64,000 bases of DNA from Odiellus spinosus (taxonomy: Eukaryota; Arthropoda; Arachnida; Opiliones; Phalangiidae): the NCBI GenBank assembly GCA_963920705.1, contig OY987234.1, positions 3,162,001-3,226,000 on the forward strand, read 5' to 3'. The stretch's first letter is position 1, and each line of letters begins with the position of its first letter. This document shows positions 46,642 through 57,439 of this stretch, piece by piece. The notes under the pieces are model-generated. The model saw only the letters and a program-made list of their open reading frames with translations, searched no databases and was not told the DNA's origin. The position numbers and the translations under genes are program-made.

Positions 46642-47169
46642 ATAACTATGCATAATAATTACCATTGTTAGTGAAAATAATTAAAATAGTGAATTTATAT
46701 ATTAAAACTACAATATATTTGTCATTTGTTAACATAAATTACGTGTATTTATTATTTAGAATAAGAAAATTATCGCATATTAAGCATATTAAGTAATAAT
46801 AAGATATATGTTCTGTCCAGACGTGAGGTCCGTCTATGTCCACTAAATGGCATTAACGCAATTATATCATATGAAACACCAAATGACAGGAAATCATCAG
46901 CCACACAATCTTCCAATTGTAAGTATACTCCAAATTTGCACAGTTTTACGTAAAAAACCAAAAAGTGAAAATAGATAAAATGGCGGCCATTATTAGACAT
47001 GTTGCCTTTCGCAAAAAGTGGCAAACTTTTTTTACTCATTCAGTACCCCTATCAGACCCCAAAACCGTTGAGAGTTGCTTGTACCTAATTAGTTCCGAGT
47101 CACACGCTATTTTGATTGGCCTATACTAGGATAAAGTAATAAAAATGTAGTAAATTAAAAAAAAAAAAA
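46642..47169. other. Non-coding interval
   Basis: AT-rich; an A run of 14 at about 47158-47171. The minus-strand frame at 46770-47039 shows no domain. Confidence 0.4.
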
Positions 47170-47435
47170 AACTAAATAGGTTTTCGGTCAATTTTGCGTG
47201 TTTCTGGTCAGTTTTGCATGTTTTTGCTCTGTTTCCCGTGCTGTGAGTCAGTTATGAATATTTTAGGTCAGGTTTAATTACAGATTTATTTTTAAATAAT
47301 GGTCAAGCTATTTTATATGCTAAAATAAAGGACAAATGTGGTGTGGTGTACGGACACTACTAAATTATAAACTTTCCATTTAAGTAATGCTCATTTGTTA
47401 ACTCTTCTTTAGAAAACTTCGCTTTTGAACGCGAA
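47170..47435 (+). repeat. Dispersed repeat, copy B of 2960-3216
   Basis: Same order of blocks as the copy inside the foldback-like element ('ttttgcgtgtttctggtcag' to 'aatgctcatttgttaactct'). Here it is followed at once by TTAGG-rich DNA (47450-47560: 'caggttaggttttgttag' units). Confidence 0.65.
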
Positions 47436-47444
47436 TAAGTGCTT

Positions 47445-47560
47445 TATTTTAGGTAAGTTGCAGGGTAGGCTAGGTTAGTTTTCAGGTTAGGTTTTGTTAG
47501 TTTCCAGGTTAAGTTAATATAGTTTTCAGGTTAGGACAGGTTAGGTTACTTCTATGAAGT
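47445..47560 (+). repeat. TTAGG-rich tandem tract
   Basis: Four to five units of 'ttagttttcaggttagg' with drift. Interstitial telomere-like repeat. Confidence 0.75.
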
Positions 47561-48007
47561 ACAAATATATTTTATATTTTATTTTTCGTTTTTTACATCG
47601 AATTTTTTTGAATGAGATAATAGACCAAGTAGACATTACACCAGATATGAGGTTATGTATGGTTAAATGTTTCTGTCGATATTTTTATATATAATAGTTT
47701 TTAAATACAACGTATCAGGGGCAGGGCTAATAACTCTTAGAGGTTTCCTCCTAAATGTGATTTCGATCAGGAAGCCTTCGATCAAATGATACTTCGATCA
47801 AATGAGACTACCTTAAAAACCAAATAATTTCATCATATGATATTCGATCATTTGAGACATCGTTCGATCATTTGGGTTTCGATCAAATCGACCCAAATCA
47901 TTTCGGACGAATGAAAATTCTTTCGAAGGGGAGTTTAACCCTTTTTTGAAGTGAAAATATTTTTATCGTGAACTTTAAAATGAATATGATTCAGAAAGTA
48001 AACATAC

Positions 48008-48157
48008 CGTTACAACGTCAAAACCAAGAATATTTCCCACAAAAGTAGGAATGTCTACTAAAAGAAGCATGGTGGAAAATCCATTGAAAAGAGCTGAAAT
48101 CAAAACTGCCCAGTATGCTTTGCTTAGAAATACTCTCCGCCACGGAATTTTTACATT
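48008..48157 (-). CDS. Internal exon of an SLC17-like MFS transporter
   Basis: A 150-bp exon of exactly 50 codons, phase 0 at both ends, between an acceptor (tttttcag) and a donor GTATGTT (48007-48001). It encodes NVKIPWRRVFLSKAYWAV, a hydrophobic stretch, then LVDIPTFVGNILGFDVVT. This is the SLC17 segment that starts the second half of the carrier: the 'IPW..i..s...WA' linker, helix 7, and 'lP...  .vlGFD...'. On the same strand and in the right order, exons for helix 11 and helix 12 lie at 9336 and 3925. If all three are one gene, the intervening ~39 kb is intron plus at least one exon (helices 8-10) that I did not find. Upstream exons should lie beyond the right edge or are hidden. Confidence 0.85.
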
Positions 48158-48389
48158 CTGAAAAAAGTAGATCAGATGTCAGTTTTACAGAGACACGCAG
48201 TACTTCATAATCAATCGATATTTAAATTCAAGCTCACGCCTGTGATATATTTCTCAACACAAATGGCTACAAATTCTCAGTACGAGGTTGAAACATTCCT
48301 ACAGATCTGCCACCCAAAATACATGTTATTGTACTTGAATTCTTTGTATTGACGTCTCGGACGTGTCCGAACAGGAATGTATGTAAAAG

Positions 48390-48790
48390 AACAATCCTGA
48401 AAATAGCGGTTGTCAATTCAGCGGTGACCAAAACCGCAGTTTGGCACAAGAGCAACTCCCAATTGGTCTTTTCCTAATACAGCGGATTAACAATTAAGCA
48501 GTTTTCTTACTTCAGCGATTCCCAATTCGATTTGTATGTAAAAGAGCAATCCTCAATTTAGCGGTGACCCCAAACAGCAATTTCGCATAAAAGCAACTTT
48601 CCTAATATGGCGGATTATCAGTTAAGCAGTTTTTACTTCAGCCCAAACAGCCGTTTCCCAGTTGGGAGTGTTTGTGATAGAGCAAATCTAAAAATAGCGG
48701 TCGCAAAAACCGCAGTTCCCAATTGGGATTTTCCTTATACGACGGATAGTCAGTTTAGCGGTTTCTAAATCGGCAGTTCCTCTAAACCGT
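48390..48790 (-). repeat. Degenerate short-unit repeat (aatagcggt / ccgcagttcccaattggg)
   Basis: Loosely repeated units such as 'aatttagcggtgacc', 'cagcggattaacaattaagc' and 'ccgcagttcccaattggga' recall the 'gcgcagttcccatta' units at 2.4-3.6 kb, but unit length is irregular. Confidence 0.5.
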
Positions 48791-48925
48791 AATGTATTTT
48801 CCAATGGACCCGCGGCGCTTGATAACTGATATCGTTTCCGTATTCCTCTTCCCACTGTCCACTGAATTCGAATTAATACAGACAAAGGTACTTTTGAAAA
48901 AATTGATGACTTCTTTCGGGTACAA
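48785..48925 (+). repeat. Dispersed 140-bp repeat with copy at 50680-50815
   Basis: 'aaccgtaatgtattttccaa' followed by 'tggacccgcggcgcttg' and 'gacaaaggtacttttga', near-identical in both copies and in the same orientation. Each copy is preceded by different DNA. The sequence extends into short 'tgatgac..tttcgggtacaa' ends. Confidence 0.85.
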
Positions 48926-48929
48926 GAGT

Positions 48930-49800
48930 ATCTCTAGTTAAACACAGATTTCAATAATGGAATATTGATAAAGTATATGAAGTAATAGAACGTAAAGTGC
49001 CTGAATGGGTTACAAAAGGGTGAAATCATAAGCTTAGCCGAGCTTTATTAATTGCTTCAAAACGGTGAACTAAAATTTTATTTCTTAAACAGTAGAATGA
49101 TAAGGAGTATCCATCGAATTTGAGTAAATAGAGAGAAAGGTGCCTGAATGGGTTAGGATAGGGTAAAACATAAACCTAGCCGAGCTTTATTAACTGGTTC
49201 TAAATTGATAAACAAAAATTTTATTTATTAAACAGTAGATTAGCTTTTTTAATGGCATTTTTATTGTTAACTGAAAACTGCATTCACTGGGTTCTTTTAC
49301 TAGGGTAGCTCTCTTTAGCCGTCTTATTTTGAATTTTATAATTTTACTATTATAATTTATTATAATTATAAATGAGTATCCCATAAAATTCACCCTAATT
49401 CACCGTAATTAAAAAGTTGGCAAGATTTTCTTATCATTTGGTTTTTTAACTTTAAAAATATATCCTTTCTCGGCCTATATAAGCGAGATTTAACGATTCG
49501 GTACTCATAGATGCACCACACCAATGGGTGGTTTAAGTTCGCGTTTAGAATTGTGGCGAACCCTCTCGCTTGCGCGATGGTGTCGTCTTCGATTGTTTCT
49601 GCAATCGTTTCTCACCTATATTTAGGTTATAAGAGACGATCTTTGGGTAGAGTACTCGAATAAACCAAGGCGATTGAATTTAAATTGCATTAACTAAAAA
49701 TGTGGCTAATTTATTATGTGTGTGCAATGAAAGGCTCAGGGAATAAATATCACTTGAGTTGGATTTCATATCATGGCAAGTTCTCAATTACACATGAAAT
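48930..49800. other. Non-coding interval
   Basis: Two diverged copies of a 125-bp block ('ttagccgagctttattaa' preceded by 'gtgcctgaatgggtta') at about 48995-49060 and 49140-49210. No gene seen. Confidence 0.5.
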
Positions 49801-50049
49801 TTAAAGTTTAATGTTATCAATCTCTACTTTATTTTTTAATATTTATTTATTTTTTTATTTCGTGAAAATTAATGATACATACACCCCACATAAGAGACAT
49901 AGATTCAGACTTTTCTGGTCTCCTGAAATATGTTCTCCTGCTTTAAGGAATTGTTTCGTCTTCCTTGCCAATTTTTTGTCGATGCCATTCAATATTATAA
50001 AATTTAAGATTAGATTATGTAATTACTCGGGCTCGCCCGTCCCTCTTCA

Positions 50050-50565
50050 AACTTTTTAGGTACCGTTAGGTTAGTTAATCGCACGAACTAACCCGTCACT
50101 CTAACAACTAAATCCTTAGCTGGGGCTAACCCGTCTCTCTTGTATTATTTTAGGTTAGGTTAGTTAATAGCACAAACTAACCCGTTACTTTAACAAGTAA
50201 ATATTTAGCTGGGGCTAACCCGTCTCTCTTGTATTATTTTAGGTTAGGTTATTTAATCCCTCGAATTAGCCCATCCATCCTAGTAGCTAATCCCTCGGCC
50301 TAACTCGTCCATTTATGTTAGGTTAGTTAATACCTAGAATTAGCCCATCCCTTCTAGTAGCTAATCCCTCGGGCTACCTCGTCCATCTTGTAATCTTTAA
50401 GGTAAGGTTAGTTAGTCCCTGGAAGTAGCCCATCCCTTCAACTATTTAATAACTAGCTCGGACTAACCCGTCGCTCTTGTAATATTTTAGGTAAGGTTAC
50501 GTCAGTTAATCCCTCGAATTAGCCCACACCTCCAACTAGTTAATCCCTCGGGCTATGCCATCCAT
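50050..50565 (+). repeat. TTAGG-linked tandem repeat, about 85-90 bp unit
   Basis: Five to six units each begin 'ttaggttaggttagttaat', then 'aactaacccgt-ac', then 'gggctaacccgtctctcttg'. Later units change to 'ctcggactaacccg' and 'gggctacctcgtccat'. The TTAGG core is kept better than the rest. Confidence 0.85.
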
Positions 50566-50679
50566 CTGGTCCGTACGATAGAGTAATCATGTATTTACAC
50601 CCGCAGATGAACCAATATCAAATTAGTACACCCACTACAGTGGGTGGACCTTTATCTAAACTCTAATTTCATCAGAAAC

Positions 50680-50815
50680 CGTAATGTATTTTCCAATGGA
50701 CCCGCGGCGCTTGGTAACTGAAATCGTTTACCTCTTCCCACCGTCCACTGAATTCGAATAAAAACAGACAAAGGTACTTTTGACAAAATTTGATGACTTT
50801 CGGGTACAACAAAAA
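50680..50815 (+). repeat. Dispersed repeat, second copy of 48785-48925
   Basis: See the partner copy. It lacks about 8 bp present there near 'cgtttccgtattcctc' and is otherwise closely similar. Confidence 0.85.
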
Positions 50816-51289
50816 TCTAAAAACATTATAGGAAAACAGGAAATTTTCCATAGATACCATCATCTTCTATATTTTATAGTGAACCCTATAGTATCTTTAT
50901 TATACGAATATTTTTGAAAAATAGGAGGGAGAAAACACGGCAGATCACCCCAACCATATATTTAAGGCTAATCTAAAAATGTTATTTCGTGTTGGGGCTG
51001 GGCTAGGTTAGGTTAGTTTAAGTATATGGGGGTCGGTCTGCCTTTTGCCTATAGGAGAAATACTGAAACTATATGTAATTATAGGTTTAAGGGTGTTAAC
51101 CGCCTAATATCTTATTCCAAAACTAAACTGATGGAAGAAGATGGCACTTGCTTGACCCTAGTTTCTAAAACGTTTTTACTTAATGTTTATAGTTTTGAGC
51201 ACCAACCCCAGTAAAATATTCATTTAACTTTTGTTGTTTTTAATTACCACATATATATTAAAAATATACAGTCGAGAATTTTTCGGAAA

Positions 51290-51465
51290 CAGCCCTTTTG
51301 AGACAATGCTATTTTGGGAGGCGCTATGTTGAGACGCCGCTGTTTTGGGAGGCGCTATGTTGAGACGCCGCTGTTTTGGGATGCGCTATGTTGAGACGCC
51401 GCTGTTTTGGGATGCTGCTGTTTTGAGAACCGCTAATTTGAGGCGCCGCTATTTTGTTGATTAAG
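51290..51465 (+). repeat. Tandem repeat, about 22-36 bp unit (gccgctgttttgggaggcgc)
   Basis: Units of 'tatgttgagacgccgctgtt' and 'ttgggatgcgc' in a row, about seven. This is the same style of short, GC-containing repeat as at 8.1 and 48.4 kb. Confidence 0.85.
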
Positions 51466-51469
51466 ACCT

Positions 51470-52635
51470 TTTCGGTTTTAAGGCTATTGGGCTTGATTTA
51501 AGCGTCGAAATAAAGCGTATTTCGAACAATTGGGATTCTCTTAATTGGGACTTTTTCTCTAGAACAGAACCTGTCCTGTTGAATGGGAAGATTTCCAGCG
51601 AGTTAAATTCCATTTCTATTTATTGGGAAACTTTTTTTATTAATTCGGTCGAATGGGAATTAAATTTCTGCTCAATGGGTTAGGTTGTTTTTTTACTTTG
51701 GTTTTATGGGATTTCTGTCCAATGGGTTTTGGTCCAGTGGGAGGTGAGCAGGGAAAACACATCTGAGGATCGTTAAAAGATTCACGCGGTAATGAAAGCT
51801 TACAAACATGTCCAGTTCCAATCGTGTCTTTGATTTAAGAAGTCAAGCTCCTATTTTTAATTTTCCGCTAGACCGTCCATCTTTTTAATTTCTTCTCGTT
51901 GCTCGCAGAAATTACGTGTAGATGGAGTTTATTAATAATAATCAATTTAAATATTACAATTTTATTCTCAGGAGCACTTTTTAAAAAAAAATTCCAACAA
52001 TATCGTTCCTTTTCCCTTTCTTACAAAAGGCGACGAGAGAATCTGGAAAGGGCTCAATACGTAAAAAAAAGGTATATAGAAGACGATAGGAGAATAAGTT
52101 CAGGGGTTTCACCAGAAAAAACTGAGGCCCGAAGGTAAGTAGAGAAATAATAGCATCGTCTAAGAGAAATGGACGACGGAATCTAACACTTTGCGCGAGC
52201 AGCACCTTCTCCACTATAGAAGGTGGGAAATGGAGTAATCTCGCACTTAATTGAATGCAATCGTCTATTTTTAGTCGGCAGTCTTTCTCTGACCTAGGAA
52301 GATGAATGAGAGGAACGGCCACTAGTATAGCACAACCCGTCCGTGAAATGTCTGAAGATGACGTAGTTTTCCTCTCTCGCTTCTGTGTCCAAAGAAGCTA
52401 ACTTCGCTTTTTGGTGCGCACTCACGTGACATACCTACATCATCTCGCATCAAATTACAGCAGGCTATATCCTAGGCGCCTTAGCTGCACCTGAATTATT
52501 TCGGATTTCCCTGGAAGAGTGGGCTTGGGGAGTGTTTTAGTCCGCTCTCTCACGGATTGTAATGGTACAAGGTCATCCTTTTATTCGCGTGTGACAAATT
52601 TCGTACAACATGAAGTTGGGGACCCTCTTTCAATA
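51470..52635. other. Non-coding interval with decayed repeats
   Basis: 51560-51730 carries decayed 'gaatggga' units. 51899-52322 has overlapping opposite-strand open frames without domains. No gene supported. Confidence 0.4.
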
Positions 52636-52639
52636 ACCC

Positions 52640-52910
52640 TCCTTACATTTCTAAGTAAACAATTCTTAGAAATAGAGGAAAGAGTAGGTTTATACGTGCT
52701 GCCAAATTAAGGTGAACCACAGATAGTGAACCAGCTGCGGGCGAATGGTCACCAAACGTGATGATCAGCGCGCGTAAAGCGAGGCGCTCAATATCCCAAT
52801 AAATAAACTATTCGTAAGGATAACGGACAAGGTAAATATTTACGCGGTGCAAACTGTGGTGGAATCGAAACCTTATTGTAAATTGGCACCCCTGCTGAGA
52901 AAATCCATAG
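52640..52910 (+). repeat. Dispersed repeat, second copy of 42375-42665
   Basis: Same orientation as its partner, ending 'acccctgctgagaaaatcc'. It lies 700 bp left of the large foldback/MULE element. Confidence 0.8.
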
Positions 52911-53622
52911 CTCGCTCCTTCTCTAGCAAGGAGTCACGAGTGTTACACGTAGCGTGCGCGAAAAAGGATGCGCATTAGAAAATACGTATCAGCAAAGGGG
53001 GGGGAAAAAAGGGGGAATTGAAAGCAGAAGCTGACTTTGAAACGACGCAAGTTATGACATGAGGTGGCCGTTCCTATCCATTCATCTTCCTAGCTCTGAC
53101 ATAGTCTCATGTTTTCTTTTCATGCAGTTCTATCTCTATCAAAAAAGGCTTAATTTTATGTCTCTTCTGCTGACCTCTCCGCCGGTCTCAAGGGTCAAAT
53201 ACAACGTTTTCGTTATTTAAAGTTACTTTTGGTTGCGTGATTTTTAGGTGATTTAACAGAACTTTTCGACGCTTCACTTTCAATATTATTCGACAAAACC
53301 ACTATCGACTCAAGAGTCAGAGTTTTCCTTTCATGCTGTTTATTAAAAAAGCTTCATTTTTTAAATCTGTCGCTGAACTCTCCGCCGGTCTCAATAATAG
53401 TTTGATTATTCTAGGGCTACTCTTCGTTGCGTGATTTTTCATGGTTTAATAGCTTTTTTCAAATTATATAGAGAAAAGTTAGAAAATTTGGTTGAGCTTG
53501 GTAGCCTGATTAGTATAGTATTTGTGGCAGTTTTAAAGAACGGGGTTGCAATTTCCAAATAGGAATAACATGGGGTTTCGGGTCCGTTGGCTTTTTCAGG
53601 AGCCGTTCATGCCGCAAGACAG
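52911..53622. other. Non-coding interval
   Basis: 53150-53230 and 53340-53460 share a diverged block (ctctccgccggtctcaa..gcgtgatttttaggt), a local duplication. No gene seen. The last nine bases (53614-53622) may be a diverged target duplication. Confidence 0.5.
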
Positions 53623-54535
53623 GGCTCCGTCAACTTGGCCCCGCCTTCCGCTAAAATCCAAATTTGCATAAACAGCCAATTTGCTCCCTTTTTGCTCCAC
53701 AATGCTCCATTAATATTAAAATTCGCTCCGCCGCCGTTAAGTCGTTCATTTGAATTTAATTGGGGGGGGGCAAGATAACATTTCGCCCCCCCACCGTGCT
53801 AAAAGCCCCTCGTGACCGGCCCATCCGATTGACCCCCTATTTCTCTATTATGCTCCACAAAAACCCAATTTTGCTCTCCCCCTGAACAGAGATAATTAAA
53901 TAATAGTCGGGGGGCCACGTTAACGTTTGCCCCCACAGTCCGCTGACCCCCATCGAATTTTAAATAGAGTTTCTCGCTGTAATGCTCTAATAATTCCACC
54001 CATTATACTAATTTGCGCCATACGCGTTAGTGAGTTAATTACGATTTAATTCGGGGGCCAAAGTAACAATTTGCCCCCCCCCCCCACTTGCCACTATTAA
54101 CGCGAAATTCGGTATTCATTAAGTTTATATAATGCTCCGTTGTTTCCACTTATCGAACATATTTGCACCATCCTTAATTAATAATTATTTAACTTTTAAT
54201 TGGCGGAGCCAAAATAACGTTCAGCCCCCGCCAACTTCGGCGTAGCGAAAAACCGAAATGCCCATCATTTAGGCCTCATTTTGCTCCACCAGAATTAATA
54301 AATATTTTAACTTGCTCCATTCGCATTCAAAAATTATTTAACTTTTAATTGGCGGGGCCAAAATAACGTTCAGCCCCCCCCCCCCCCCCCAAACTTCGGC
54401 TTAGCGAAAAACCGAAATGCCCATCATTTAGGCCTCATTTTGCTCCACCAGAAATTATAAGCATTTTAATTTGCTCCATTCTCAATCAATAATTATTTAA
54501 CTTTTAATTGGCGGGGCAAAACAGAAATACCCATG
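53623..54535 (+). repeat. Left terminal inverted repeat of the foldback/MULE element
   Basis: Matches 62263-61411 in reverse complement. The outer 160 bp are nearly unchanged between the arms except one or two bases and the poly-G/C length. The inner part is tandem: 'ggcggggccaaaataacgtt' followed by 'aaacttcggc-tagcgaaaa' and 'catttaggcctcattttgct' occurs about two and a half times. Confidence 0.9.
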
Positions 54536-54578
54536 CATTTACTTCATCCTGTTGGTTTAACGGTCTATGTGAAGGTTA

Positions 54579-54724
54579 CCTGGGAAAATTATGATCCTGC
54601 TCTATGAGATATGCAAATGGCTGAAAATAATTTTTATTTATCTAACTTGAACCTGTGAAAATTATGATCCTGCTATATGAGATATGTAAATGGCTGAAAA
54701 TAATTTTTATTTATCTAACTTGAT
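54579..54724. repeat. 73-bp tandem duplication
   Basis: Units 54579-54651 and 54652-54724, each 'aattatgatcctgct' through 'atttttatttatctaacttg', differing at about five positions. It lies just past the 3' end of the USP-like frame, in the transposon. Confidence 0.9.
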
Positions 54725-54867
54725 AATTTACTAAAAACAGAAGAACGACACAGAAGGTTGTTGGAGACTGTATTTAAAATGCCGTACTGAATTCAAGGGA
54801 TAATAATGTGTAGAGGTTTCGTCATAGTCGGGGTTTCATCGTCGTCGTGGTTTCGTCGTAGTTCGGG

Positions 54868-55460
54868 TTATGGAGATATTGTGTAGAACAAAACGTGAAT
54901 GCAAAACTCTCTTGTTTCTGGACATTCCTCGTACACATCTTTCATATCATTATAAATGACCCATCTGTTCCGGTGTTCCCTGGTCTAAGGGCGCAGCAGA
55001 CGTAATGTCCTAATCCTTTAGGGTTGTTTGCCCCAAGAAAAACCACACCTCCACGCAACTCGAAAGACTTTCCCTCTATTTTAATAGCTTTAGGGATTTG
55101 AGCCAATGGTACAACCATGCGAGTTTCACATTGTAAATCCTCTTCGAAAGATTTGAACTCCAAAAAAACTCCAAACTGGCATCTATGAATGTGTTGTTCT
55201 ATGGATTTTACGCTATCACAATTTTCGTGTAAGCATTCACTATGCCTGGGAAATGACTTGAAATACTCGTCTATTACTTCTTGTAATTTAGAAATTCTTA
55301 CTGGATTGCACTCCAAAGAAATTAAAGGGCGATTAATTGTCTTGGCAGATGATCGGCAATCTGCGGACAAGCACAATGTAGTTTCTGTACAAGAAACAAG
55401 GTCGGCGAACATCTTCGTGATCATCACCGCAACAGACTGTTGGCAAGAAACTTCTTCCAT
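54868..55460 (-). pseudogene. USP-like (ubiquitin-specific protease) C-terminal segment of the transposon protein
   Basis: The open part (55460-54942, 172 codons) shows paired cysteines (CLHENC..., CQF, CETR), a long middle with an 'LISLECNPV..' helix region, PLAQIPKAIKIEGKSFELRG then VVFLGANNPKGLGHYVC and ALRPGN. 'L.G.V......GHYVC..R' is the His box of USP (C19) cysteine proteases, which remove ubiquitin. Just after RPGNT the reading continues in the next frame with RWVIYNDMKDVYEEC and stops at 54868-54870; W..YND is the expected W..YDD end of a USP. So a one-base length change splits the last ~40 residues off. The catalytic Cys box was not found; a repeat inserted at 55499 cuts the upstream side. 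It lies on the same strand as, and downstream of, the transposase exons. Whether it was fused to the transposase is unproven. Confidence 0.65.
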
Positions 55461-55498
55461 ATCTTCTCCTGGAATACTTTTTCTTGTGGATATTTTTT

Positions 55499-56300
55499 AC
55501 CTCCCCGACTGAACTTTAGTTCAGGGGGAGGTTTTACACTGGTCGTGTCTGTGTGTGTGTCACTTCCTGTGTAAGCGGAAATCACGTGACCTAACTCGTG
55601 GAGCAAAAAGTCTAGAGACGTAATCATGCCAGCTTATCGTTCAATTCCGTTTAACGGGAATTACCTCCTTTAAGCGTGGCTGCCACACTGAGTTTCAAGT
55701 GTCGTGCAATTATATACAATAGGACGTCTCCAATTGTATATTATCGCATTCCACCATCCACTTTAGGTCAAACCTCGATGCTGGACAGTTGAAAGCGATT
55801 ATACGCAATGGGACGTCTCCCACTGTTATAATCACCTCCGACCATCCCCACACCAAGGTCCAACCTCTAGTGTCCGATCTCAGCGGGCCATATTAGCGAG
55901 GCGTTCCTCACTAATATAGTCCATATCAACCTTCCACTCCACTCATCTTCTCCCTCTACGGGTCTTTGTGGTGCAGTTACCGAATGCCTAGGGTTACGAT
56001 AAACGTCTAGACGTTGAGAAGGGGGGGTTTTCCCCAACTCTTCTCGGTTACTCGCTCGATGAATAAAGGTTCGCGAAAGCTATATATACCCCTTTTCCAT
56101 GCCCAAACTATTTTGGCCTTATGCCGCGATATCTTTTAGTGAATTGAAGCGTATAATGCATTTAAATTTTAATTTAATATCATAATATTGTTAAAATGAA
56201 TCTAATTAATAACGAAGCTGAAAAATCAATTAAAAATTCGAGATAGTTTAGAATATATTTAAGAAATTGTCCAAATTTTTTGGGAAATTTGACCGTTTAA
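55499..56300 (-). repeat. C-block-like repeat nested in the transposon, with hairpin copy 6
   Basis: It starts with the hairpin motif (55499-55531, acctccccgactgaacttta, mirrored arm following) and a GT run. Further right, 56100-56190, reads as the reverse complement of the satellite C blocks: 'tgaattgaagcgtataat' and a TATA-like 'tatatataccccttt' near 56080, with 'gttactcgctcg' (reverse of cgagcgagtaac). Between, 55700-55900 holds two related 'acgtctcc-a-tgt' segments. It appears to have interrupted the USP-like frame. Confidence 0.6.
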
Positions 56301-56474
56301 TACCATCTTGAGTTGGCAACACGCGCTAAGCTGTTTTCCATATACCATTTAGTCCAAAAAGCAAAGGTATAACGGGCAGTATAGGCTAAGGCTTGCTGCA
56401 AACTTGGGGTGGATTGAAGAATCTAAATAAAGGTGTATTTAATTTTAAGAAAACTGTAATTCCTTTTAGTTGCC

Positions 56475-56605
56475 ATGGCCCGCGCATACAGCGGCATGGT
56501 AGCAATTATATTTTTATTTCTTATCTGGTACCCGAAGGTTGGAATCCCCTGATCCTTTGTGTGTAGTTCTCGTTCGCGAGCCCATTGTGCCACGCGCGCG
56601 AGGCA
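56475..56605 (-). repeat. SINE-like sequence with tRNA-type boxes
   Basis: On the minus strand 'gcgtggcacaatgggctcgc' (A-box-like) is followed about 40 bp on by 'aggggattccaacc' (B-box-like), then an AT-rich tail. The acceptor end does not close. Probably a decayed tRNA-derived SINE. Confidence 0.4.
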
Positions 56606-56856
56606 CACATCTTTAACTATTTTTCACCGGGTTCGCTATCTTTGAAATTCTTCAAGGGATATCGCCCGCGTCCTTTTTCTTAATGGGTCGCTTCCCAGAA
56701 CTCAAGCTTTTAACTAGCTTTATTCGGGGGGGAAGCGAATACCCAAAAACTATATTCTATTTTAACTTCGCCTTGAAAAACTATTTTTAAGGAGGAGAAC
56801 TTTAGGACCCGAGTTTCGGACAGGACGTAGAAAAAGAACTTGGTCGCGAAATGGTG

Positions 56857-56880
56857 CCTCCGTGACATATCACGGAGGTA
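56857..56880. repeat. Short hairpin
   Basis: CCTCCGTGA-CATA-TCACGGAGG, a 9-bp perfect stem with a 4-nt loop, inside the transposon between the two coding regions. Confidence 0.8.
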
Positions 56881-57439
56881 CCGAAATTTCTAAATTATTT
56901 ATTTTTAAACTTATTTTAATTATATGTTTTAATCCGCGATATCGCGATTTAAACGAGGGACATGGTTTTATGTTGGACGTCATTTTTGACGCTTGTGCGC
57001 GTTTTGTGCGCAAAATAATATTTTCGCGCGCTTTCCTAACTCTCCGGTTAAATTCGTGAGTTCTTTAACAATTTATTCTATCAGGGGTACCAGCCTTCAA
57101 ATCTTCCGAATTTAATTTATACATGAGTGCACCATGGTTTTATTGTCTTTATATTATTATTATTATTATTTGTTTAGATTATTGTTTCATATATATATAT
57201 ATGGCCCATAGTGGCTTTAGGGGTTTAATCCCCAGTATAATTTATTAAACAGTATTATATAATCTATTTACCCGAGTCATACCTTTATTTCCTATACTAA
57301 TAATTATTTTTATCTATCTAACCAATGACAACCGCATGCTCCTGCGAAACCCTTTTTATTTAATAAATTTTAATCTTTTAATTTTTACCCCATTTCCCCT
57401 AGACTTGGCATTTTATATCTTTAGTGGGAGCAAAACGTT

